Source of the DNA: Candidatus Methanoperedentaceae archaeon GB37 | Lineage (GTDB): Archaea; Halobacteriota; Methanosarcinia; Methanosarcinales; EX4572-44 | Direction: 5' to 3' | Length of the DNA stretch: 64,000 bases | NCBI GenBank assembly: GCA_905171695.1 | Contig: LR991653.1 | Coordinates: 834,258 to 898,257, forward strand | The notes under the pieces: model-generated | Seen by the model: the letters and a program-made list of their open reading frames with translations, nothing else | Databases searched by the model: none | What the model was told of the DNA's origin: nothing | Shown: positions 19,701 through 25,941 of the stretch, one piece after another | Layout: every line of letters starts with the position of its first letter | How positions within the stretch are numbered: position 1 is the stretch's first letter | Program-made: the position numbers and the translations under genes

Positions 19701-20261
19701 AACCTCGGAGAGCCTGCCACTGAGTTCGATGTGAGCCTCGCCTCTGATGGTGCAGAGATAGGGGTACGTAGCATCACAGAACTCGGTTTTATGGAGAATA
19801 AACCAGTAGAGTTCACCTGGACGCCGTCAAGTCCTGGAACGTACACACTCACCATATTTGCAGACTGTTACAAGAGAATCAGCGAGCCAGACGAGGGTAA
19901 CAACATGGAATCGATCGAAGTAAGGGTGCAAAAGCCACTCCCAGAACTGGGGCCGATCGGCGGTGGTGGCTGGGGTGGAGAGTCTGGAAACGGAACTGGT
20001 AATGGATCGGGAACTGGCGATCAGAGAGGCGAGATGGTGATTCCGATCAATACAACCGATTCAAGCATGGGTGATAAGATCAGAAAAGCCCTTGGAAGAC
20101 CATTTGTTAAGATGGCTTCGGATGAAGCGATGAGTGCAGGTGGAATGAGTGGCGGCAAGCTTTATACGTTGATCATCATGATAGCCATTGCGCTCTCCAT
20201 TGTGGTATATGGCTTCTGGAGAGAGACGCGATTCACAGGCAGGGTTAAGAGGAGAAGGTGA
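10740..20261 (+). CDS. Giant membrane-anchored multidomain surface protein (CARDB, beta-helix, toroid, DUF4430-like, propeller)
   Basis: The 3173-residue protein starts at GTG 10740 with a signal peptide (1-20). Approximate map: small sandwich like that of the 7748 gene (42-127); CARDB modules 132-352; right-handed beta-helix, NosD-like (355-620); CARDB 622-1053; DUF4430-like domain (1054-1155, EEIALKEGASILDATE); CARDB 1155-1262; second beta-helix (1263-1564, VPGDYPTIQDAID); CARDB 1568-1675; alpha/alpha toroid of the terpene-cyclase/TED type (1680-1965, repeats such as DDALTILALISAGESP and SHTAIAIQALASAG); CARDB 1984-2384; fibronectin-like module (2386-2484); PQQ-type propeller (2490-2845); CARDB 2848-3066; Gly-rich linker; TM (3141-3160); basic tail. 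About fourteen CARDB modules in all. Toroid plus DUF4430 are the two folds found in transcobalamin-type carriers. The last base overlaps the ExbB-like gene. No dockerin is seen. Confidence 0.9.
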   Translation: MRRLVAVFLISLFIFPLVSADLRKDLSDSLPLGVRSPSDAETLVCGYLFYRGTTGSVEIRNFNKSLSWNARILDSNPDFYYLYLNSSELQAGDTIRIDATSGGERVAFNHTVSESEIASHILWLDLIEDLAVIDVVMPDLFVVNESTGISSTIGNIGRVSVVDQFNITVSVDDEILNATAFVDLPLNPGENVTLRFDWTPLEAGSHTLRVAVDPEGAVVEGDSSNNLFLTDVEVVESLLPDLLIARLDLPSLLFPNSSVWINLSILNAGWSDVKRSFNVTIESEADGELIGSEVIDGLPAGEFKNVSILWSPVETGRYTLTLIVTIDPEDAIEECDEENNRVERTVNIIETKVIRVPEDYDSIQGAIDASYPGWAEIVVSQREDGKPYNEPIMIPEEFSHVSLTADGTVVLRYDGGTLITILGDNCTVQGFDLRDGWTGGTYSNYPDPVIRLCSDHNTIRDNYIYYTWGGIYLENSSYNTIENNTIGEGVKIPIAIWGNKSIIVNNTVIGEKDDAISLLGATHESTEKPAHQNILRRNVFYEYIQLEGSDNLIYDNIFLSPWVECDSEDNIYNTTKIPGTNVMGGPYLGGNYWASYRGVDDDGDGIGDTPYLYDERPLVQLKPDLLVTDVACDNSSVRNVTARVVNNGTANASIFNVSLKVNGRTIDEKYVDSLNLSEETSVNFTWTPSRPGNYNLQVIADTSGLVDEVNETNNEKSLEVVVGETLEPDLTPLSLSPLTFYRNHSNVVSVKVGNIGGGDATQGFNLSLFLNDTLIASKTIDSLNASEVADVEFNCTPEPEFFGNYIMRAWIDSDNQIIESDETNNNITMDVSVVNVPEPDLIVTGIEPLQFVVNETGTVRVTINNSGFWGAEAFNVSIFVNGSLTGIVRMDALAAESGLTAEFGWTPTSTGRYNLTARVDPDDSVDELDEANNNMTVEVRVTDAPMPDLTVNEIGVPDVIYINTSNIITAIIRNAGTNDTGTFNISLCENSTTLSTIWHDSIPPGTNEIVELYWAPSRDGNHTIRVDLDPENEVNESNETNNWLDINVTVKPEIRVGVLIECWDKRTYYEEIALKEGASILDATERACFDFGIAFEQKNGVVTRVDGVFNPYLYRYNRKSEAWDIWAYSSVSSLTLNDSDLIAWTSGDVPPPIKSDLAPIEIVTPVRTYMNFTNMLGVRVENKGLIEAENFNITLAVDGEIIGSERVDRIEPRELIEICFEWMPNATGNFTLIAVVDPANEVDELSEDNNEIVAGVGVENVSSVDVPGDYPTIQDAIDHSPDGTRVHLAGGEYVECPELKIINRRDLMIIGESREDTRIYTELKIKDSDNIVLSGLTISPRERWCSDTSEKARHYEVLSVRNSSNITISDCVLRCIPYKGWEGGEWTNLTGISLHGSRRCTISKNIIHGGTQGIYIDSNSTMNTLTENSITIELTDRLAGVEVGGSNNAIHHNNLYTTYEVVHFHDDTPPYTEVCAAASDDGLNNSWDHNYWGCYLKEIFNEGDADRRYEVSSWSDACRGSDGENDGAYDHPYRCPLGGRYDNVTSIEDVPTGSLRDDQPLVRPAALIETGVDAIVVPSRIYAGQMNTIIGILKRRGDDVAPRSFNATLKIEGGKVDQRSVRLAGWLSRPETKGFVRFGWRPTDASDYNLSVRVEEWTGDPADNELAINVTVVNSSFEGEYSERIRDGLDYLYGAQNIGGSIGGLSQTPWAVMAITAAGENPHEWGRLIDYLREYPSENYRSGNQVFLTPSDLAAMVLAISSAGEDPRDFGGMNYVLYLKSYYDGEKMGYDNTNYDPCDDALTILALISAGESPHSPIIQSLREHLIRSQRPDGSWEFTHHPEGGRVSHTAIAIQALASAGYAQDTSVTHALDYLHSVQNDDGGFPDESGYSNSLATARAIQAIISAGENPDSWRSRDGKTPVDCLTGLQHSEGYFKKIDGSSPSSSRVPCTSAAVTALAGRPYPLGILKSDSPRYPDMHPIGGIETPSEIYVKTNATLKLKVKSNGGRFNVTLLADGRPVDEETVRTPWADDETEVVFTWKPDDDGVYNLTALIDPDNRIIESDEENNRAERVVSVSLPDLYPSTIELGTNIVNMVNLVNVRVAGMTDEAFNLTLEDNGEMVDEKRLYGLKGSKTVSFEWKSNETGVHLLTATVDSGHEISESCEENNRLSRRVSVVLPDLRPARIDILGEVYSNATNPIDLQIDGVAERFNLTLYVNGTIVDRETVSSVYADSELSARLYWTPNRTGRYDVRVFLDSDDYVRELDEKNNNITRVVEVILPDLTPIGIKSDEHVFANETNQIMVEVRGAGNGFNATLTEIRGNNTEVIGNATNISFYGETSIEFEWVPEENGSHNLTVCLDPDCDLPESNETNNEMRVEIPVYDRIPIILKNPRGGERVSGDLEIRWEISYDKPVTIDLAYSPNGGESWVKIKENLKGSSYHWDTRGLIDGFQYMIKIIAKGEYAYGEDRSDLFMIHNMNEEAGTGLTTTRYFLSTAPDNKTLAWVSPDIGANPSSSIIVADGKVFVYCKDGHIASLNESDGEVEWNKEIAPPEFGSWATPAYHDGYVFIASGNPGRLYSIDADTGDIEWSWEFPDKGASINSGPCIRDGKIFIGSTEGHYYAVSERHKHGSIEQYWSFPAGGLSTPAAAYGNVYFGAPDEDRFYAVDADNGTEVWKITTTAGVYGSPTVANGVVYAATCAMESGSDNLYAIDAIRGSIRWQCGEVLPTDSAPAYTPWGYLYITGGYDEAATYCLNAATGNVTWKNETVGWWTNSPAVSADKKVFVGKSSGKGMHFEYKGLYCLDAMTGEELWHSNEGGSSPFIANGRVYTTGGGRVYAFGSKDHPDLIPLKITTDPLIYENTSTTINVSVKNVGGAPAGAFNVTLSCKREGSVDKTELQGSITYLKSQKTNNVSFEWTPAEPGNYSIQAMVDPEQTLNEEDNTNNILRREVEVQPMPETDLTVTSLDAPSSLYVGESCQIRTEIRNLGEPATEFDVSLASDGAEIGVRSITELGFMENKPVEFTWTPSSPGTYTLTIFADCYKRISEPDEGNNMESIEVRVQKPLPELGPIGGGGWGGESGNGTGNGSGTGDQRGEMVIPINTTDSSMGDKIRKALGRPFVKMASDEAMSAGGMSGGKLYTLIIMIAIALSIVVYGFWRETRFTGRVKRRR

Positions 20262-20866
20262 TGAATATATTTACCACACTCCAGTCGTCGATCTATTACA
20301 TCTCAACGTACCTTCTCTACCCGGTTATTATTGCACTCCTCATCTCTGTGGCGTTCATTCTCGTTGAGATGGGCTCTTTCTTCTATGAGACGTACATGCG
20401 TCTCTCTGGACGATGGGTCTCTGAGTTTGATGGAGAGATCGTCTCTGGCAGGTTTGTCAGTGCATTTCTGAGAGAGCTTGACGAGATGAAGAGAGGTGAT
20501 AAGAACTTCGAGGCAAAGCTCGAGAAACACCTGAACGACGTTGAGTACATGATATCGAGACGGCTTGAGAAGACGCGCCTTGCTGCAAGAATCGGTCCCA
20601 TGTTCGGGCTCATGGGGACACTGATCCCGATGGGACCGGCTCTTGTCGGGCTTAGCCACGGAGATATAGAAGCACTCGCTGAAAACCTGATAATCGCATT
20701 CGGAACAACGGTTATAGGGCTTCTCGTTGGCGCGGTCTCGTACTCGATTGCAACGATCCGGACGCGATGGTATGATCGTGAGATGGACGACATGGAGTTC
20801 ATAGCAGAGATATTAACAGGTGGATTGCACGATGAGATACATGAAGAGACGGAAGATAAGAGATAG
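20261..20866 (+). CDS. MotA/TolQ/ExbB-family proton-channel protein
   Basis: The ~201-residue membrane protein has an N-terminal membrane segment (about 15-38), a cytoplasmic stretch and two further membrane segments. It carries the family signature ARIGPMFGLMGTLIPMGPAL in the second segment and IAFGTTVIGLLVGAVSY in the third. Family members are H+ or Na+ channel subunits that convert ion flow into mechanical work on an outer partner. The ATG at 20261 overlaps the stop of the giant gene (TGATG), with GGAG 6 nt upstream; a GTG at 20258 is the alternative. The direct overlap with a giant surface gene and with the DUF2149 gene indicates one operon and probably one complex. Confidence 0.88.
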   Translation: MNIFTTLQSSIYYISTYLLYPVIIALLISVAFILVEMGSFFYETYMRLSGRWVSEFDGEIVSGRFVSAFLRELDEMKRGDKNFEAKLEKHLNDVEYMISRRLEKTRLAARIGPMFGLMGTLIPMGPALVGLSHGDIEALAENLIIAFGTTVIGLLVGAVSYSIATIRTRWYDREMDDMEFIAEILTGGLHDEIHEETEDKR

Positions 20867-21188
20867 AGGGAAGAGACGGTTTGAAGAAGATCCGATGAGC
20901 GGGGTTGCAAACCTATTCGACGTTGCAATGATATTCGCAGTAGCCCTCTTGATCGCACTCGTATCATCCTACCAGATAACAGACCTCCTCGATCCAACAA
21001 AAGACGTTACAATCGTTAAAAACCCGGGACAACCCGACATGCAGGTCATCGTGAAAGAAGGAAAAGAGATAAAGACCTTGAACGTAACAGAAGGGATGAC
21101 CGAGGTTGAGATCGCAGGAAGAGTAGGAACGATATACAACACACCAGACGGTGGGATGGTATACGTGCCAAGCGCAAAAGAGGGGTGA
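20832..21188 (+). CDS. DUF2149 membrane protein, ExbD-like partner
   Basis: This is a 118-residue product from the ATG at 20832, supported by AGGTGG 8 nt upstream; it overlaps the channel gene by 35 bp. It has a basic N-terminus, one membrane segment (about 24-44, VAMIFAVALLIALVSSYQI) and a short extracytoplasmic domain rich in charged beta-strand sequence (VTIVKNPGQPDMQVIVKEGKE). The single-pass topology, with the soluble domain outside and next to an ExbB homologue, parallels ExbD/TolR/MotB. DUF2149 genes are known neighbours of MotA/TolQ/ExbB genes in methanogens. The function is unproven. The coding strand is strongly A/C-rich, as is usual here for the end of an operon. Confidence 0.8.
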   Translation: MRYMKRRKIRDRGKRRFEEDPMSGVANLFDVAMIFAVALLIALVSSYQITDLLDPTKDVTIVKNPGQPDMQVIVKEGKEIKTLNVTEGMTEVEIAGRVGTIYNTPDGGMVYVPSAKEG

Positions 21189-21255
21189 AGAGAAGGATCA
21201 GATCAGCAGTATAAAAACACGAGGTAAGTAGGAGGTATCTCGCTCTTATTGAGCT

Positions 21256-22404
21256 CTATGTCTCTCCGCTGAGTATTGATTCTGTCTTGTCGTTGGTTCG
21301 ATGGTTGATCTTCTGGATCTTTATCAGGTATTCGTCCCTGATCTTCACAGGGTCGCTGAAGACCGCGTCGATTCCAAGCGTGCGAAGGTGTTCTTTGAAT
21401 TTTTCAGATGTTTTAAGACTCTTTACTCGTATTTTAACGTTTTCAACAAGTTTTTCTCCGCTCTGTACTCTTTTTATGCTCTGTATCATCGGTTTTAAGA
21501 TGCTCTCTCCGAGCTGGAGAGCGCGTCTCTCTATCTCGGCTGGTCCTTCTCTCCACTCTACTGATTGGAAGGCTTCTCTCATTACTCGTGAGTAGAAGAA
21601 GCTTCGGGCGTAGTCGTGGTAGTATGTGAAGGCGTATTTGAGATCGTCGCAGTTGCTCTGTGAGCTTGTGTACTTCAGGGGTGGGTCTCTCATCTCAGGG
21701 TCCTTTATCACAACGCCTTCCCGTCCGCTTGCTCCAAGCATCTGTATTATCTCTCTGATCTTATGGTGGGCTTCATTGAGGGGGTATGTGCCGAAGAGTC
21801 TGGTGGATTGTATGCCGTATTCTTCTGCGACTTCCTGCCTCTCTGCTACCGTGAGTGGTTTGCCTCCTTTTTTTTCGTGTATGTCGAATAGGAAGAACTG
21901 GAGTGATTCGATCCCGTAGGTCTCTTTTGGAGCGTAGGGGCTATCAGGTCCAACCATCTCTCCACAGAGTACCCATTCTGGGTGATCGGTGAATATCTTT
22001 TCTGGTATCAGGCTCTCTGCTTTCTCTGTGGTGTATGGGCAGATGTGTCCGCCTCTTGTGAGTGCAACGATCTGGCCGTTGATTGAGGCGACGCGTGTGT
22101 TGTATCCGTTCATCTTTTCCTCGACTGCAACACTCTCTGTTGTGAAGTGTGTTCGAAGTGCCGGTTCTAGCATCATGGCTCGGTGTATCTTGGGAAATCC
22201 CCACACCACTTCGTACGTTTCCCAGGGGAATATTGCGGTTCCGACTTCGATCTTTGAGATGCTCCTCTCAAGGATCAGGTGGTGCGTTGGTGTGCTGTGA
22301 AGTGTTCCTCTCTTGAGGAGACCTCTTATGCGCTGTTCGGTTGTGTGTAATAACTCTGCAATCCGTTTTATATCTATATCCATGTCTTCTGGGTCTTTTC
22401 TCAT
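21256..22404 (-). CDS. ATP-dependent RNA ligase, archaeal Pab1020 family
   Basis: The 382-residue length is typical of the homodimeric archaeal Rnl3/Pab1020 family. Motif I with the adenylylated lysine is VEEKMNGYNTRV (about residue 98); further nucleotidyltransferase motifs include EWVLCGEMVG and EGVVIKD. The C-terminal region (VENVKIRVKSLKTSEKFKEHLRTLG) matches the family's dimerisation and C-terminal part. The enzyme seals RNA 3'-OH and 5'-phosphate ends and can circularise RNA. It is the last gene of a four-gene minus-strand operon, and its ATG overlaps the preceding CBS gene's stop by 4 bp (ATGA). It converges with the DUF2149 gene across 67 bp. Confidence 0.9.
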   Translation of the reverse strand: MRKDPEDMDIDIKRIAELLHTTEQRIRGLLKRGTLHSTPTHHLILERSISKIEVGTAIFPWETYEVVWGFPKIHRAMMLEPALRTHFTTESVAVEEKMNGYNTRVASINGQIVALTRGGHICPYTTEKAESLIPEKIFTDHPEWVLCGEMVGPDSPYAPKETYGIESLQFFLFDIHEKKGGKPLTVAERQEVAEEYGIQSTRLFGTYPLNEAHHKIREIIQMLGASGREGVVIKDPEMRDPPLKYTSSQSNCDDLKYAFTYYHDYARSFFYSRVMREAFQSVEWREGPAEIERRALQLGESILKPMIQSIKRVQSGEKLVENVKIRVKSLKTSEKFKEHLRTLGIDAVFSDPVKIRDEYLIKIQKINHRTNDKTESILSGET

Positions 22405-23186
22405 TGTCTCTTGGCAAGTGCTCGTATTATGTTTCTTCGTGTGATTATTCCACGGAGTTCCTCGTTTCCGTCAAGTACAACTACTCCGCCAATATTCTCT
22501 CTGAGCATGGTTTGAACTGCCTCACCTATCGGCGCCTCCATCCCCACTGTTATGACATCTCTCTTCATTATGTCTTCGACAAGCAGTCTCTTTATCCGGT
22601 CATCCTGGTGGTGGCTTGGTACAAGGTCTCTGAAGGCTCGCATCGCTTTTGCTACATCCCGTTCTGTCACGATTCCTACAAGCTCTTCGTCTTCCACTAC
22701 TGGGAGTCTTCCGATGTTCTCATCGAGCATCAGCCGTCGTGCATGTGATACTCTATCAGTGGGTTGCACGGTTATGAGATCCGTTGTCATTGCATCTTCC
22801 ACGCGTTCTTCAAGGTTTACTGCACTCTTCAGGATCTCACTGGGTGTTATCCATCCGAGGATCTCGTCTCCGTCCATCACGATGAGAACTCCGCCTGTTC
22901 GATCGATTATGGTGATCGCTTCTTCGAGTTTCATGTCAGGGAAGACTTTTGTGAAGTTGTCGGTTGTTGCACTTGCAACGTGCAGGGATGATGCTGGCAT
23001 TCCTGCCTTCTTCCGTGATCCGAGACTTCGCAGTATATTTCTTATGGTAACAATCCCGACAATCTCGCCATTGTGCGTGACAAGCAGTCTTCGAAGACCG
23101 TTCTTCTCCATCACGTCCATGGCATGAGAGAGCGTCTCTCCCTTGTCGATGGAGATTGGCTCTGCCATAATATCTCTTATCTGCAT
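22401..23186 (-). CDS. Four-CBS-domain protein (third of three in tandem)
   Basis: The 261-residue protein consists only of CBS motifs, four of them forming two Bateman pairs: MQIRDIMAEPISIDKGETL, VASATTDNFTKVFPDMKLEEA, VEDAMTTDLITVQPTDRV and VEDIMKRDVITVGMEAP, each followed by a GIVTIRNIL- or GIVTERDVA-type helix. CBS pairs usually bind adenine nucleotides or SAM. No catalytic or DNA-binding domain is fused. It lies 3 nt after the second CBS gene and overlaps the RNA ligase start by 4 bp, so nucleotide-sensing control of the ligase is a reasonable inference. Confidence 0.88.
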   Translation of the reverse strand: MQIRDIMAEPISIDKGETLSHAMDVMEKNGLRRLLVTHNGEIVGIVTIRNILRSLGSRKKAGMPASSLHVASATTDNFTKVFPDMKLEEAITIIDRTGGVLIVMDGDEILGWITPSEILKSAVNLEERVEDAMTTDLITVQPTDRVSHARRLMLDENIGRLPVVEDEELVGIVTERDVAKAMRAFRDLVPSHHQDDRIKRLLVEDIMKRDVITVGMEAPIGEAVQTMLRENIGGVVVLDGNEELRGIITRRNIIRALAKRQ

Positions 23187-23189
23187 ACT

Positions 23190-24050
23190 TTATCTCCTAA
23201 TTGCATCTTTTTTCACTATATCTTTTAAAATACCATCGGATTCTACAATTCCGACCAGCGTATCATCGATAACAAGCAATGATTTGGTTTTCATGGATAC
23301 CATCATCTTTGCAGCGTCCACTGCCAGTGCATCACTTGTGATCGTCTTATCAATTGGCGCCATTATGTCCTCTGCCACCAGCGGCACCTCACGAACGTAC
23401 CTGTAACTCCTCCTACCACCAGTACTGTCCTTTCGTGCCATTTTAACCTCTTTTTCTGGAGAATCTCTATGTAAAAAGTCTGCGAATACGATGCTGTCAG
23501 ACGAGATCAATCCAATCGGGTTTTCCTCGTCCATCACCACCACTGTGCCGACGCTCTTCTCTTCCATCTCGCAGAGCACATGATCGATTGTGTGGTGCCG
23601 ATTGACGGTCACTATATCGGTCTCCATGATCTCAGCAACCTTTGTATCATACGTCTTCTTGGAGTAATGCCTGATTAGATCCTGTTTTGTGACGATACCG
23701 ACCAGTTTTCTCCTTCCATCGTCTTCTTTCACCACTAACATGCTACTGATACCGTTTTCAAGCATCATCTCTGCGGCTTCTGCTGCACTTGTTTCGTGGG
23801 GGATGGTGAGCGGGTTTTCGGTCATGACAATCCTCACTGGAACGTCATCAATCGGGCGGCGGCGCCAGATCGGCTCTGCCTGACTCAGTCGTTTTGCAAT
23901 ATCTTCCTTTGTTACGATCCCGATCGGTTCATCGTCTTCGATCACTACGAGCCGCCCTATGCCATGCTTGAGCATGAGGTTTCTTGCCCTTGCTATGGTC
24001 TCCTGTGGTGCTACGACGTAGACCTCTGGGTTCATGCATTCTTTTATCAT
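23190..24050 (-). CDS. Four-CBS-domain protein (second of three in tandem)
   Basis: The 286-residue protein has four CBS motifs: IKECMNPEVYVVAPQETI, VRIVMTENPLTIPHETSA, VAEIMETDIVTVNRHHTI and AEDIMAPIDKTITSDALA. The acidic-turn helices are GIVTKEDIAKRL, GIVTKQDLIRH, GLISSDSIVF and GIVESDGIL. A loop of about 30 polar residues (near residues 193-222, RDSPEKEVKMARKDSTGGRR) separates the last two motifs and is absent from the neighbours. It sits 29 nt after the first CBS gene and 3 nt before the third. It is presumably a cytoplasmic adenine-nucleotide sensor with no attached effector. Confidence 0.87.
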   Translation of the reverse strand: MIKECMNPEVYVVAPQETIARARNLMLKHGIGRLVVIEDDEPIGIVTKEDIAKRLSQAEPIWRRRPIDDVPVRIVMTENPLTIPHETSAAEAAEMMLENGISSMLVVKEDDGRRKLVGIVTKQDLIRHYSKKTYDTKVAEIMETDIVTVNRHHTIDHVLCEMEEKSVGTVVVMDEENPIGLISSDSIVFADFLHRDSPEKEVKMARKDSTGGRRSYRYVREVPLVAEDIMAPIDKTITSDALAVDAAKMMVSMKTKSLLVIDDTLVGIVESDGILKDIVKKDAIRR

Positions 24051-24079
24051 ATCTTGCCATCCTCGAGAGAGAGGTTATA

Positions 24080-25018
24080 TTAAGGTTGTACTAAAGACTT
24101 TATGAAATCTCTCGCTGTTATGATCCCGACGAGTGTCTCGCCGTCAACAACAGGGAGTGAGCCTATCCCGTGTTCCACCATCAGGTCAGCAGCCTCTCCG
24201 AGATCCATCGTAGGGGTAGCTGTCACCACTTCCTTTCTTATCAATTCCTTGGCATGCACGCTCAGTGCTTCTTCAGAGTCACCACTCACGAGTTTGTTGA
24301 ATATCTCACCGCTTGCAAGGTATCGCAGTACGTCAGATGCTGTGATCACTCCGAGGAGCACTCCTTCTCGTATGATGGGAAAACGTCGGAATCCATGGGT
24401 TATCATGCTGTTTGTAACCTCGCCGATGGGATGGTCTGGTGTTATACTGACAACCTCTCTTGTCATCCACTCCTCCACGGTACTGCCTGTCGTGATGCCA
24501 CTGAGCAGCCATACAAAATCCTGTTCAGATATGATGGCTCTGACCCGTTCATCATCGTCGACGATAGGAACGCCCCCGATCTTCTTATCGATCATGGTGT
24601 GGAGAGCGTCTTTGAGTGAACTCTTCTCGCTAAGGGAGATCACGTTCTCTTCCATTATCTCTCTCACGCTCTCATTCACCGCTGCAAGCAGGTTTCCATG
24701 AAATCGGTGCTCCAACAGGTTGTGGCGCAGACCACCACCGATGAAGTCGGCGATGTCGAGACTTGTCACGATTCCCTTGAGACGGTGCGTGCCAGCATCC
24801 ACTATTGGTAGCCGTCTGATGTTGTAGTCGCGCATCGTTCTGGCAGCACCCATAATGGTGGTGGTGGGCGGGACCATAACAACCTCTCGCGAGGCAATTG
24901 TCATCACATCTCCTTCGCGATCTGATATTCGTGACTTAAAATCGAGCGATCCAAGATCTTTGATATACGCATCTCCTCTTCTCTGTCTCGGAACATTTTT
25001 GTCGTTCAGAACCATCAT
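24080..25018 (-). CDS. Four-CBS-domain protein (first of three in tandem)
   Basis: This is a 312-residue product from ATG 25018. The frame is open to 25075, but the upstream start lies before the likely transcription start, and GGTGA immediately precedes the 25018/25015 ATG pair. After about 30 leader residues (VPRQRRGDAYIKDLG) come four CBS units: VMTIASREVVMVPPTTTI, VREIMEENVISLSEKSS, VEEWMTREVVSITPDHP and AKELIRKEVVTATPTMDL. Each has a matching helix such as GIVTSLDIADF or GIITARDFIKSL. It is the first gene of the CBS-CBS-CBS-RNA ligase operon. Confidence 0.87.
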   Translation of the reverse strand: MMVLNDKNVPRQRRGDAYIKDLGSLDFKSRISDREGDVMTIASREVVMVPPTTTIMGAARTMRDYNIRRLPIVDAGTHRLKGIVTSLDIADFIGGGLRHNLLEHRFHGNLLAAVNESVREIMEENVISLSEKSSLKDALHTMIDKKIGGVPIVDDDERVRAIISEQDFVWLLSGITTGSTVEEWMTREVVSITPDHPIGEVTNSMITHGFRRFPIIREGVLLGVITASDVLRYLASGEIFNKLVSGDSEEALSVHAKELIRKEVVTATPTMDLGEAADLMVEHGIGSLPVVDGETLVGIITARDFIKSLVQP

Positions 25019-25053
25019 ATCACCCTTGACCAAGCACCACTGGTGCCAGATGC

Positions 25054-25062
25054 TAAATATAC
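25054..25062 (-). promoter_or_regulatory. TATA box of the CBS/RNA-ligase operon
   Basis: Minus-strand GTATATTTA, centred 40 nt before ATG 25018, predicts a leader of about 13 nt. It supports the shorter start for the first CBS gene. Confidence 0.5.
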
Positions 25063-25151
25063 GCTCCCCTGACAAAAGAAGGTTTGCTTAATTAAAAAAT
25101 TTAGACAGAATCTGATATCGCATCCTGTGGTGCAAGGCGGCGTCCGATAGA

Positions 25152-25158
25152 TTTATAT
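25152..25158 (+). promoter_or_regulatory. TATA box of scpA-scpB
   Basis: TTTATAT is centred about 22 nt before the scpA ATG at 25177, so transcription would begin at or next to the start codon. No Shine-Dalgarno is visible, consistent with a leaderless mRNA. The divergent CBS operon has its own TATA box about 95 bp away. Confidence 0.55.
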
Positions 25159-25176
25159 GATTAAAGATATTTAAGA

Positions 25177-25941
25177 ATGTACGGTTCTGTGCTCGACGCA
25201 ATAACAACCGACGAGGCTCCAGTAGAGATAGCCCCAATCGATCCATCTCAGGATATCCCAGTCGACCCTACCGAGATCCTTGTGAAGATGGCAGAGAAGA
25301 ACGAGATAGACCCATGGAAGATCGACATCGTCGAAGTAACCGACAAATTCCTGAAGAGAATCGAAGAACTCGAACAGCTCGACCTCAGAATATCAGGCAG
25401 AACACTCTTCTACGCCTCAGTACTACTCAGAATGAAATCCAGCACCCTAATCGAACCAGAACCAGATGACGAGAACGAATACGACGAACCAGTCGATTAC
25501 AGAGAATACACCGATATGCCAAGCCCATCACTACCACTCAGACGCAGAAGACTCAGACCTGCCACCCTAAACGACCTAATAGCAGAACTCAAAAAAGCAG
25601 AAAAAGTAGAAGAACGACGTATACACCGCATAAAAGAAGAACCACCCAGCGAAAGAAGAAGAGAGACTCCGCCCCCAAGAAAGAAGAGCATACTGAATAC
25701 GGCACACGAAGAAGACATCGAAAAAAGAATAATACAACTGAAGAAGAAACTATATGAAATCTTCAAAACCAGAGAGAAGATCAAATTCACCGAGATCACA
25801 CCAGAAGATAAGAGCGATAGAATAATGACATTCCTCGCACTGCTCTTCCTTGCAGGGCGAAGAGAGATACGACTCGAACAGCACAACCTATTCGAAGAGA
25901 TCTTTATCTCCCAGCAAGACCAGAAAGGTGCGAAGAGTTGA
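25177..25941 (+). CDS. scpA: Segregation and condensation protein A (kleisin)
   Basis: The 254-residue ScpA has an N-terminal helical region (PTEILVKMAEKNEIDPWKIDIVEVTDKFLKRIEEL and LRISGRTLFYASVLLRMKSSTLI), typical for binding the SMC neck. The middle is charged and low-complexity. The C-terminal winged helix (about 190-250, RIMTFLALLFLAGRREIRLEQHNLFEEI) binds the SMC head. ScpA bridges the SMC dimer and ScpB for chromosome organisation. An N-terminal stretch of ~25 residues (VLDAITTDEAPVEIAP) precedes the domain. Its stop overlaps the scpB start (TTGA). No smc gene is in the window. Confidence 0.92.
   Translation: MYGSVLDAITTDEAPVEIAPIDPSQDIPVDPTEILVKMAEKNEIDPWKIDIVEVTDKFLKRIEELEQLDLRISGRTLFYASVLLRMKSSTLIEPEPDDENEYDEPVDYREYTDMPSPSLPLRRRRLRPATLNDLIAELKKAEKVEERRIHRIKEEPPSERRRETPPPRKKSILNTAHEEDIEKRIIQLKKKLYEIFKTREKIKFTEITPEDKSDRIMTFLALLFLAGRREIRLEQHNLFEEIFISQQDQKGAKS

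Noticed and set aside
22552-24701. Several 150-200-codon + strand frames opposite the CBS genes
   Set aside because: Ser/Ile/Thr-rich shadow translations; the minus strand has the conserved CBS motifs.
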